Shown here: piece by piece, positions 1-6,202 of the stretch
How the letters are laid out: each line of letters starts with the position of its first letter
How positions within the stretch are numbered: the first letter of the stretch is position 1
Assembly (NCBI GenBank): GCA_910577845.1
Contig: CAJTNA010000024.1
Coordinates: 1 to 16,187, forward strand
Reading direction: 5' to 3'
Source: an uncultured Christensenella sp.
GTDB lineage: Bacteria > Bacillota > Clostridia > Christensenellales > UBA3700
Length of the DNA: 16,187 bases
Translations under genes and position numbers: made by a program
Notes under the pieces: generated by a model
Database searches by the model: none
What the model was told of the DNA's origin: nothing
The model's input: only the letters and a program-made list of their open reading frames with translations

Positions 1-1
1 A

Positions 2-52
2 TTTGCTGATGTCAAATGCCACTGCGTGTCGCTTGACTACAGCTTTAGATAA
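2..52 (+). other. Possible 3' tail of an upstream gene (ambiguous)
   Basis: The first ~50 bases look less AT-rich than the DNA that follows. Reading from base 2 there is an open frame of 16 codons ending in TAA at 50-52, which could be the end of a plus-strand gene converging on the ATPase gene. A second plus frame, from base 3, is also open to about 133 and has a protein-like composition, so the reading frame cannot be decided. No product can be named. Confidence 0.2.
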
Positions 53-55
53 TAT

Positions 56-96
56 TACTAATTATATACTACAATTATTGCAGTATATAATTAGTA
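56..96. terminator. AT-rich inverted repeat, possible bidirectional terminator
   Basis: A perfect 15-bp inverted repeat has arms at 56-70 and 82-96 and an 11-nt loop. A further GATA/TATC pairing at 48-51 and 97-100 is possible across a 4-nt bulge. It starts 20 bp past the stop codon of the minus-strand ATPase gene, the right place for that gene's terminator. Neither side has a strong T-run, so termination is inferred from position and stem length. Confidence 0.4.
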
Positions 97-116
97 TATC
101 ACAAGTAACAATATTG

Positions 117-1136
117 TCAATATTTACTAAATAAATTATCCAAATATATCTCTTTATCAACCTCAAATTGTTTAAAGTCCATAGCTTGCAAATAAGCTTT
201 TTCAATTTGAGCGTGAGCCACTCTTGAACGCAAGTAATAATCACCTGCTCTCTTTAGATTATAATTAACACAATGCCTATGCTCTAAAAGTAATGGTACA
301 TCACTTTGAATTTTATTCATATTAAAGCAAATATCTGTGTCATATCCATCTCCCTTGTCTGCACAAACTAAAAACATATTTTTCAAGCCAATTGCGTATA
401 GCTTGTCGGGATATAAAGTTGTATAATAACTTTCATATCTAACTTTTTTCTTGTCAAGTCTTGAAGCAATGTATTCTAGTATTGAATATTTTGCTAAATT
501 ACATCTGCCACAAATATTAACTATTTGTCTATCACCAGCATACTCTAATGCAATGTTATGATAGCCATCACCAGCTATGTAATCTGCAAAACCTTTAATC
601 TTGTTGTCAGCACAAGTTAAGTCTAGACTGTTGAATATTTCTTTTGCTAAGCTATTAAATTTATCTTCATCATAATATGCGTAATATATATTATCTATAT
701 TTTGATACTGTAAATTTACACACTTAAGTTCGTTATACATACATTTATACGCTTGCCTTTTTGTGTCTAACAATTCATTTAATATCCCTGTTTTAGGTGC
801 CAATTTATCTGGCTTTAAGTATCTACCAATATCAAAAATCTCACCCGTTACACCATAAAGTTCTGGCTCAAAAACATGTGGATTTGTTGCATCCAACATT
901 ACTAAATTTAAACCTTGTACTTTTATTGCATCAAGACTATTCATATCGCTACTACAAGGTACTTTTACTATTGAGTATCCAAGACTTTCCGCTTTGCTAC
1001 CAAACTCTCTTATAAAAGTGCTTTTACCAACGCCACTTCCACCCTTTAAAAATGTAGTTCTGCTACCGCTGATAAAGTCACTAAAAAAATTAACAAAACC
1101 ATTTGCCGTATTACCAGCAATAAGTAATCTTTCCAT
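117..1136 (-). CDS. P-loop ATPase, PRK06851-like
   Basis: Predicted soluble ATP-binding protein of 339 aa; its cellular role is unknown. Residues 32-40 are an intact Walker A motif (GGSGVGKST), and residues ~78-87 give a hydrophobic strand ending in Asp82 followed by TNPH, the layout I recall for the PRK06851 family. That family has two tandem P-loop halves. Here the second half (from ~200) keeps the outline, but its Walker A is degenerate (GRCNLAKYS at 210-218: final Gly to Ala, Lys then Tyr), so only the first site probably binds ATP. The start at 1136 is chosen over an in-frame ATG at 1172 because AGGAGG (1145-1150) sits 8 nt before it. It is divergent from dpaA across an 87-bp gap, which suggests a sporulation link but does not prove it. 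The family call is from memory of motifs. Confidence 0.75.
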   Translation of the reverse strand: MERLLIAGNTANGFVNFFSDFISGSRTTFLKGGSGVGKSTFIREFGSKAESLGYSIVKVPCSSDMNSLDAIKVQGLNLVMLDATNPHVFEPELYGVTGEIFDIGRYLKPDKLAPKTGILNELLDTKRQAYKCMYNELKCVNLQYQNIDNIYYAYYDEDKFNSLAKEIFNSLDLTCADNKIKGFADYIAGDGYHNIALEYAGDRQIVNICGRCNLAKYSILEYIASRLDKKKVRYESYYTTLYPDKLYAIGLKNMFLVCADKGDGYDTDICFNMNKIQSDVPLLLEHRHCVNYNLKRAGDYYLRSRVAHAQIEKAYLQAMDFKQFEVDKEIYLDNLFSKY

Positions 1137-1153
1137 ATTTATATCCTCCTCTA

Positions 1154-1181
1154 TACTATATGAATTTGGCACAACAATTGT
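1154..1181 (-). promoter_or_regulatory. Sigma-K-like promoter candidate for the ATPase gene
   Basis: On the minus strand ACA (1179-1181) is followed after 16 nt by CATATAGTA (1154-1162), which matches the sigma-K pattern AC-N16/17-CATAnnnTA. Against it, a start 5-7 nt past this -10 falls within the ribosome binding site at 1145-1150, so the usual geometry would trim the SD. Confidence 0.35.
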
Positions 1182-1198
1182 ACATTATTCATAGTATG
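1171..1198 (+). promoter_or_regulatory. Sigma-K-like promoter candidate for dpaAB
   Basis: ACA at 1171-1173, a 16-nt spacer, then CATAGTATG at 1190-1198 match the sigma-K pattern AC-N16/17-CATAnnnTA except for the last base. A transcript from ~1205 would leave a short leader containing the SD (AGGAG, 1213-1217) before the dpaA start at 1224. In Bacillus subtilis the spoVF (dpaAB) operon is transcribed in the mother cell by sigma-K, which supports the call. Confidence 0.5.
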
Positions 1199-1223
1199 TA
1201 ACAAACGAATATAGGAGACTGAT

Positions 1224-1982
1224 ATGAAAACGCCAAACTTTGTAATTGACACTAGTGATACCAGAATGTTCTATACAATGAGATATATGCAAAACAAAAA
1301 ATACAAAGTCTGCTCAATTGCAAACAACACAGAAACGGGAGCAGCACATTATTGTTTTAGCCCCCAAAAAAGATTTACAAATGACGAACTTATGAATATC
1401 CCAGACAAAAGTGATTTGTTTTGTGGTAATTTAAATGATGTACAAAAACGTATCTTAATTGCAAAAAATATAAACTACCACAACTTAATCACTGACGAAA
1501 TATTTGCAATGGAAAATAGCCTTTTAACCGCTGAAGGTGCATTAATGTTAGTAATTAGAGGCACGAATGTATCGATTTTCAACGCAAAAATCGCAATTTT
1601 TGGTTATGGTAGAGTGGGTAAAGCTGTCAGCACTTTATTTAAAGGTATTGGTGCGGACTTTGATATTTTCACTGATGACTACAACGAAAGGTCACTTGCA
1701 AGACTGCTTGGGAAAAAAGCTTTTGACTTAAATAGTGAACTTGATGACTATGATGTAATTATCAACACTATTCCCGCAAAAGTTTTGCCACTAGCCAAAC
1801 TTAAAGGTGCAAAAAAATCTTGTTACATATTGGACTTAGCCTCTTTTTCTGGCGTGGAAATGTGCGACATAAATTCCTTAGGTCTTGCCTATGACAATGC
1901 TTTAGGTGTTCCAGGTAAATACTCACCTAAAACTGCAGGTGAAATTCTCGCTGAATGTATTTTAAGAAATTTGGAGGTGTAA
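1224..1982 (+). CDS. dpaA: Dipicolinate synthase subunit A
   Basis: With DpaB it makes dipicolinic acid from the lysine-pathway dihydrodipicolinate intermediate in the mother cell; the product is loaded into the spore core as a calcium chelate. The 252-aa product has the family's central NSLLTAEGA segment (98-106), a Rossmann nucleotide-binding loop GYGRVG (127-132, GxGxxG), a NTIPAKVLP strand-turn, and the C-terminal LGVPGKYSPKTAG signature. It is shorter than the ~297-aa Bacillus SpoVFA, mainly in the N-terminal domain. AGGAG at 1213-1217 sets the ATG. The dpaB ATG begins 1 nt past its TAA, so the two are almost certainly one operon. No lysine-pathway genes follow, unlike Bacillus, where asd and dapG lie downstream. 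Confidence 0.93.
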   Translation: MKTPNFVIDTSDTRMFYTMRYMQNKKYKVCSIANNTETGAAHYCFSPQKRFTNDELMNIPDKSDLFCGNLNDVQKRILIAKNINYHNLITDEIFAMENSLLTAEGALMLVIRGTNVSIFNAKIAIFGYGRVGKAVSTLFKGIGADFDIFTDDYNERSLARLLGKKAFDLNSELDDYDVIINTIPAKVLPLAKLKGAKKSCYILDLASFSGVEMCDINSLGLAYDNALGVPGKYSPKTAGEILAECILRNLEV

Positions 1983-1983
1983 T

Positions 1984-2547
1984 ATGCTAATCGGTTTTTG
2001 TTTTTGTGGTTCTTTTTGTACACTTTCAAAAAGCCTTATCGTGCTACAAGATTTAGTTAATAAAGGTCATAAAATAATACCTATATTTAGCTATAATGTT
2101 GCAAAACTAGATACTAGATTTTGGAAAGCACAAGAATTTAGACAAAAAGTTGAAGAAATAACTGGTGAAAAAATTGTTGACTCGATTGTGTCGGCAGAGC
2201 CACTAGGTCCAGTTGTTAAATGTGATGTAATGTGTGTATGCCCTTGTACATCAAATACTCTTTCTAAACTGCGGTATGGAATAACTGATACTCCAGTAAC
2301 TATGGCAGTAAAAGCACACTTGAGAATTGAGCGACCAGTAGTAATTGCTTTATGTTCCAACGATGCCCTTGGTGCAAGTGCGGAAGTTTTAGGCGAAATG
2401 AGAAATCGTAAGCATTACTTCTTTGCACCGCTATACCAAGATGATACATCACGCAAACCTCGGTCACTAGTAACAAATATGGACTATGTAATAGAAACTA
2501 TAGAATGTGCAGTAAAAGGCAAACAATTCCAACCAATGCACTTATAA
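1984..2547 (+). CDS. dpaB: Dipicolinate synthase subunit B
   Basis: Flavoprotein-fold subunit (187 aa, usual length ~200) of dipicolinate synthase. The N-terminus has the GFCFCGSFCT loop, equivalent to the family's GxTGSHCT flavin-type loop. The middle has CPCTSNTLSKL and GITDTPVTMAVKAHLR, followed by RPVVIALCSNDALG, and the C-terminal region has the QDD..RKP segment; all are characteristic of SpoVFB. GGAGGTG, overlapping the end of dpaA, gives a strong ribosome binding site 5 nt before the ATG. It is the last gene of the operon; possible terminators lie at 2630-2671 and 2724-2747. No residue that I know to be essential looks missing. Confidence 0.93.
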   Translation: MLIGFCFCGSFCTLSKSLIVLQDLVNKGHKIIPIFSYNVAKLDTRFWKAQEFRQKVEEITGEKIVDSIVSAEPLGPVVKCDVMCVCPCTSNTLSKLRYGITDTPVTMAVKAHLRIERPVVIALCSNDALGASAEVLGEMRNRKHYFFAPLYQDDTSRKPRSLVTNMDYVIETIECAVKGKQFQPMHL

Positions 2548-2629
2548 AATAATACCACCCTTGTACTTTTTCACAAATGATTGATAACTCAAATTTATTA
2601 CATATATATTTATTTTAATTTTCAAAATC

Positions 2630-2671
2630 TTAGGGAACATTTTGGTAAGATATTACAAAAATGTTCCCTAA
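2630..2671. repeat. Long near-perfect hairpin downstream of dpaB
   Basis: TTAGGGAACATTTT (2630-2643) pairs perfectly with 2658-2671. After one mismatch, GTAA (2645-2648) pairs with TTAC (2653-2656) around a GATA loop. The 42-nt structure sits 83 bp after the dpaB stop. Neither side carries a proper T-run, so it may be an mRNA-stabilising stem, a small repeat element, or an operator rather than a classic terminator. Confidence 0.6.
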
Positions 2672-2708
2672 AAATCAAGTGCGAATCAAATTAATTTTCA
2701 CATTTAAT

Positions 2709-2723
2709 AAAATCGGTGCTAAT
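2709..2723. repeat. 15-nt inverted repeat, left copy
   Basis: AAAATCGGTGCTAAT here is the exact reverse complement of 3828-3842. The two copies bracket the XRE/cupin regulator gene. This copy directly abuts the terminator stem that begins at 2724. Confidence 0.5.
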
Positions 2724-2747
2724 CCCACAAATTATTTTGTGGGTTTT
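2724..2747 (+). terminator. Rho-independent terminator (dpaAB side)
   Basis: CCCACAAA (2724-2731) pairs with TTTGTGGG (2736-2743) around a 4-nt TTAT loop. TTTT and more A/T bases follow. The orientation and a distance of about 180 bp suit the dpaAB transcript or a small RNA from this gap. Confidence 0.7.
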
Positions 2748-2940
2748 AAAATTTTGTACAAGTTATAAATTTCTTGTTGCCCTAATTAAGAATGTAATAT
2801 TTTAATGCATATCAAAAAAAATTTTATCTAAAAACCAAATCGCAATGCTAACTGAACTTGCAAACAAAACCTTTGATAACGGATTTATTATTTTAATAAC
2901 AAATTAAAATTTAATTTTAAGCTAATCTTAAATAAACAAA

Positions 2941-2966
2941 AATACTGAGCTTTCTCAGTATTTTTT
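2941..2966 (+). terminator. Rho-independent terminator, possibly bidirectional
   Basis: AATACTGAG (2941-2949), loop CTTT, then CTCAGTATT (2954-2962) and a T-run. The preceding A-rich stretch would give a U-rich tail on the minus strand too, so it could also stop transcription coming from the XRE gene. The nearest plus-strand gene ends almost 400 bp upstream, which hints at an unrecognised transcript. Confidence 0.7.
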
Positions 2967-3221
2967 GTATTATAATATTTGTAATAATCTAATTAGCTTA
3001 TGTATATAAGTTTTTATATATCATTAACCTATAACTTTATTTTGCAAATAATCAAATTAATTTAAACAGATTTTACAATAATTTAAGTTAATTTATTGCA
3101 TTTAATCAACAAATCAATTCAAAAAATGATTTATTTAATAATTTATTAACAAAATATTTAGTTAATAAATCTATTTATAACGATAGTTGGCAACAAATTA
3201 ATATAAAACAACTTTATACAA

Positions 3222-3788
3222 TTAATTCATAACAATAGCAATTATTTTTACCTCTTTACCGCCTACTGCAATTAAGCCGTGAGGTTTTTCACTATTGTAG
3301 TAAATTGTATCACCCTCATTTAACTCTACGATATGCCCGTCAATGCTAACTCTTAAAGTACCCTCTAACACATAGTCCATTTCTTGTCCGTTGTGCATAC
3401 TTGTTTCAATTGGCTTAGCTTCAAGTTCAGCAGAATATGGTATAGTTACGACAAATGGCTCTGCCTTTCTGTCACGCATATTGTATGCCAAGTGCATATA
3501 GTTAAAACCATTATTACGGATAATAGGCATTCCATCACCTTTCCTAGTAACGGCAAAGTGGTTAAGTTTTGCACTATCGCCAGTAATAAGTTCAGTAATA
3601 TTGCAACCTAGCACATTTGCACAATTATATAGAAAATTAAAAGTAAAGTCTTTTTCACCGCTTTCGTAAATTTCGTATTCCTTAACTGAAACATCAGTTG
3701 CTTTTGCCATTTCTTTAGTGGAAACCCCCATTAAGTCCCTTAAACTTTTAAGTCTTAACGCCACCTCTTTTAAATTATATGATAACAT
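3222..3788 (-). CDS. XRE-family transcriptional regulator with C-terminal cupin domain
   Basis: Predicted DNA-binding regulator of 188 aa. Residues ~8-70 form an XRE-type helix-turn-helix (LKSLRDLMGVSTKEMAKATDV, then YESGEKDF and the family's LGCNITELIT end). Residues ~110-188 are a small cupin barrel with possible metal or ligand residues His132, Glu136 and His170 (HNGQE, then GD..YY...PHG). The size and order suit HTH-cupin regulators that sense small molecules; the ligand cannot be read from the sequence. GAGGTG (3793-3798) lies just ahead of the ATG. It follows gpmI on the same strand by 75 bp, so it may be partly co-transcribed, though a weak hairpin intervenes. The 15-nt inverted repeat in its upstream region could be an operator, but that is a guess. 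Confidence 0.88.
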   Translation of the reverse strand: MLSYNLKEVALRLKSLRDLMGVSTKEMAKATDVSVKEYEIYESGEKDFTFNFLYNCANVLGCNITELITGDSAKLNHFAVTRKGDGMPIIRNNGFNYMHLAYNMRDRKAEPFVVTIPYSAELEAKPIETSMHNGQEMDYVLEGTLRVSIDGHIVELNEGDTIYYNSEKPHGLIAVGGKEVKIIAIVMN

Positions 3789-3816
3789 AAATCACCTCAA
3801 AGTTACGCAATTTAAA

Positions 3817-3844
3817 CAAAAATCTTAATTAGCACCGATTTTTG
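3817..3844 (-). terminator. Weak terminator candidate after gpmI
   Basis: CAAAAATC (3817-3824) and GATTTTTG (3837-3844) form an 8-bp stem with a 12-nt loop, 19 bp past the gpmI stop, followed on the minus strand by TTTAAATT. The stem is AT-rich, so partial read-through into the regulator gene is likely. The loop carries most of the 15-nt inverted repeat. Confidence 0.4.
3828..3842. repeat. 15-nt inverted repeat, right copy
   Basis: ATTAGCACCGATTTT, the reverse complement of 2709-2723. It lies 40-54 bp upstream of the XRE regulator start, overlapping the weak hairpin after gpmI. The position suits an operator or leader element. Confidence 0.5.
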
Positions 3845-3863
3845 ATAGCTTTTTTTTAAAAAA

Positions 3864-5405
3864 TTACTTTTTAAGCAAGCTATGGCCAGTCATATCCTTA
3901 GGTATTTCAATACCCATCATATCCAACATAGTTGGAGCTATATCGCAAAGTTTACCGCCATCTATAAGCTTAACATTTGTATTGTCGTCAATCTTAATCA
4001 ATGGCACTGGATTAGTTGTATGTGCAGTAAATGGCTCCTTAGTTATAGGGTCAAACATATAATCGGCATTGCCGTGGTCGGCAGTAATAAGTGCTTGTCC
4101 ACCTACTTCTTTTATAGCATTAAGAACTTTTTCCACACATTCGTCAACTGCTTTGACAGCTTTCTTTGCAGCGTCAAGTATACCAGTGTGACCTACCATA
4201 TCGCAGTTTGCAAAGTTTAAAATCATAACGTCATATTTCTTTGACAAAATTACCTCAACTGCTTTATCTGCAACCTCATAAGCACTCATTTCTGGTTTCA
4301 TATCAAAAGTTGCAATCTTTGGACTATCTATTAAAATTCTGTCCTCGTTAGGATTTGCAGCCTCGACACCGCCATTAAAGAAAAATGTTACGTGAGCATA
4401 TTTTTGAGTTTCAGCAATTCTAAATTGTTTTAAACCTTGCTTAGATAAATACTCTCCTAAAGTATTATCATATGATTGTGGTTTATAAGCTACATCTAAA
4501 GCGTTATTAAAAGTAACATCATATTGAGTCATTGACACAAATGTTGGTGCTAAAAAGCCTTGTTTACGCTCAAAGCCATTAAAATCGCTATAGATAAATG
4601 AACGTGTAATCATTCTTGCTCTGTCAGGGCGGAAGTTAGCAAAAATAATACTATCTCCTTTACCAACTTTTGCAACTGGATTGCCGTTTTCCATAATTAC
4701 AGTTGGAATAACAAATTCGTCAGTTACACCATTTTCGTAACTTTTTGTAATAGCCTCAATGGCACAATTTGAAGTATTACCCTCACCATCAACAATTGCT
4801 GAATATGCTTTGTCAACACGTTCCCAAATATTATCTCTATCCATAGCGTAAAATCTACCACTAATAGTAGCTATTTTACCAAAGCCTATTTTATCCATAT
4901 ACTCAACGGCATCAGTAATAAATTGCTTGCCACTTGTTGGAGAAACATCCCTTCCGTCAAGGAAAGCGTGAAGATAAACATTATCCAAGCCTTGTTTTTT
5001 AGCCATTTTGATAAGTGCGAAAATATGGCTAATATGGCTATGCACACCACCGTCAGATAAAAGACCAAAAATGTGCAATTTTTTGCCATTCTTTTTAGCA
5101 TTTTCACAAGCTTTCAAAAAAGCTACATTTTCAAAAAAGTCACCGTCATTGATAGACTTTGTGATACGTGTAAGTTCTTGATATACAATTCTACCCGCAC
5201 CGATATTCAAGTGGCCAACCTCGCTGTTGCCCATTTGACCATCTGGCAAACCTACTGCCATACCGCTTGCATCTAAGCTTGTAGTAGGATATTTATCCAT
5301 CAAACCTAGTACGTAAGGGGAAGTTTTATCAGATATGGCATTATTTTCACCAGCTTTGTTCAAGCCATAGCCGTCTAAAATAATTAGTCCAGTAAATTTA
5401 TTCAT
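3864..5405 (-). CDS. gpmI: 2,3-bisphosphoglycerate-independent phosphoglycerate mutase
   Basis: Interconverts 3- and 2-phosphoglycerate through a phosphoserine intermediate with two manganese ions; cytoplasmic glycolysis. At 513 aa it is full length for the family. Visible catalytic residues are Asp11 (LDGYG), nucleophile Ser61 in MGNSEVGHLNIG, His122 (DGGVHSH), Arg184, the FRPDR substrate segment (258-262), Asp402 and His406 (CDMVGH), Asp443-His444 (ADHGNA) and His462. The gene starts 1 nt after the tpiA stop. An AGGTGG inside the tpiA end lies about 12 nt before the ATG, so translation may be coupled to tpiA. It is the last gene of the pgk-tpiA-gpmI operon. In spore formers manganese-dependent GpmI is pH-sensitive and shuts down in the forespore; this is known for Bacillus and inferred here. 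Confidence 0.97.
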   Translation of the reverse strand: MNKFTGLIILDGYGLNKAGENNAISDKTSPYVLGLMDKYPTTSLDASGMAVGLPDGQMGNSEVGHLNIGAGRIVYQELTRITKSINDGDFFENVAFLKACENAKKNGKKLHIFGLLSDGGVHSHISHIFALIKMAKKQGLDNVYLHAFLDGRDVSPTSGKQFITDAVEYMDKIGFGKIATISGRFYAMDRDNIWERVDKAYSAIVDGEGNTSNCAIEAITKSYENGVTDEFVIPTVIMENGNPVAKVGKGDSIIFANFRPDRARMITRSFIYSDFNGFERKQGFLAPTFVSMTQYDVTFNNALDVAYKPQSYDNTLGEYLSKQGLKQFRIAETQKYAHVTFFFNGGVEAANPNEDRILIDSPKIATFDMKPEMSAYEVADKAVEVILSKKYDVMILNFANCDMVGHTGILDAAKKAVKAVDECVEKVLNAIKEVGGQALITADHGNADYMFDPITKEPFTAHTTNPVPLIKIDDNTNVKLIDGGKLCDIAPTMLDMMGIEIPKDMTGHSLLKK

Positions 5406-5406
5406 A

Positions 5407-6156
5407 TTAGTATTTTACCACCTTAGAAAAATCCTCTGCTTTCAAGCTAGCACCGCCGATTAAACCACCATCAATCTCTGGCATTGCCATTAACTCGCTT
5501 GCATTCTTTGGATTCATTGAACCGCCGTATTGGATACGCAATTTGTTCTCTGCACAATTTTTGCAATACAAACTTGCAACTTTATTTCTAATAATAGCGA
5601 TAGTATCATTAGCCTCTTGAGCTGTAGCAGTTTTACCAGTACCAATAGCCCAAATTGGCTCATAAGCGATAACAACTTTATCAAGTTCATTCTTATCAAC
5701 ACCCGCCAAAGCTTTTTCAATTTGAGCCTCAAGCAATGCTTTGTAAGCACCAGACTCTCTCTCCTCAAGTGACTCACCTACACAAATGATTGGTTTCAAA
5801 CCCTTCTTAAGTGCTTGTAAAACTCTCTTGTTAACAGTTTCGTCTGTTTCACCAAAATATTGACGGCGTTCGCTGTGTCCGATAATAACATACTCAACAC
5901 CTAATTCCAAAAGCATATCTGCACTGATTTCGCCAGTAAAAGCACCTTTGTCTGCCCAGTGAACATTTTCAGCACCTAGTTTGATATTTGTATTTTTAAT
6001 CATTTCGCCAGCAGTTTGAATGTTAGTGTATGGTACGCAAACTACACACTCTGCTTTAGCATCTGCTACCAAAGGAATAAGGTCTGTTAGTAATGCCTTA
6101 GTATCCTTAATTGTATTGTTCATTTTCCAGTTTCCTGCGATAATTGGTTGTCTCAT
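5407..6156 (-). CDS. tpiA: Triosephosphate isomerase
   Basis: Interconverts dihydroxyacetone phosphate and glyceraldehyde 3-phosphate; cytoplasmic, homodimeric TIM barrel. The 249-aa product has all key elements: GNWKMN (Asn9, Lys11), catalytic His94 in IIGHSERRQ, catalytic Glu166 in AYEPIWAIGTGK, and the phosphate-binding QYGGS and GLIGGAS loops near the C-terminus. The ATG at 6156 is preferred over an in-frame TTG at 6162 because AGGAG lies 9 nt before the ATG and only 3 nt before the TTG, and because the family normally starts MRxPIIAGNWKMN. It lies 46 bp downstream of pgk and 1 nt upstream of gpmI, in one operon. Confidence 0.97.
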   Translation of the reverse strand: MRQPIIAGNWKMNNTIKDTKALLTDLIPLVADAKAECVVCVPYTNIQTAGEMIKNTNIKLGAENVHWADKGAFTGEISADMLLELGVEYVIIGHSERRQYFGETDETVNKRVLQALKKGLKPIICVGESLEERESGAYKALLEAQIEKALAGVDKNELDKVVIAYEPIWAIGTGKTATAQEANDTIAIIRNKVASLYCKNCAENKLRIQYGGSMNPKNASELMAMPEIDGGLIGGASLKAEDFSKVVKY

Positions 6157-6202
6157 TGTCAATTTCTCCTTTCAATGTAATTTATTATAATGTTTATATT
6201 AA

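Larger units (their letters stand above)
2548..3221. other. Gene-poor AT-rich intergenic region
   Basis: No convincing coding frame was seen. It contains the 2630-2671 hairpin, the terminators at 2724-2747 and 2941-2966, and a perfect but all-AT-type 10-bp inverted repeat (3141-3150 with 3161-3170) 52 bp past the stop of the XRE gene. A 20-codon ATG frame near 2845 lacks an SD and is not called. A short unannotated RNA ending at 2966 is possible, but no promoter was recognised. Confidence 0.5.

Noticed and set aside
62..244. Minus-strand frame of 60 codons
   Set aside because: It overlaps the ATPase 3' end and the palindrome, is composed of AT-biased residues (I, L, K, N) and has no ribosome binding site.
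2091..2360. Minus-strand frame opposite dpaB
   Set aside because: It is a shadow of a strongly conserved gene, with no SD and no recognisable motif.
2680..2747. Possible riboswitch or T-box ahead of the 2724 terminator
   Set aside because: No conserved core of any riboswitch class or T-box that I know was found, and no gene follows downstream on that strand.
2845..2910. 20-codon ATG frame ahead of the terminator at 2941
   Set aside because: It has no SD and no family resemblance; short frames of this size are expected by chance.
2548..3221. Replication origin or DnaA-box cluster
   Set aside because: The region is AT-rich, but no TTATCCACA-type boxes or dnaA/dnaN genes were seen.
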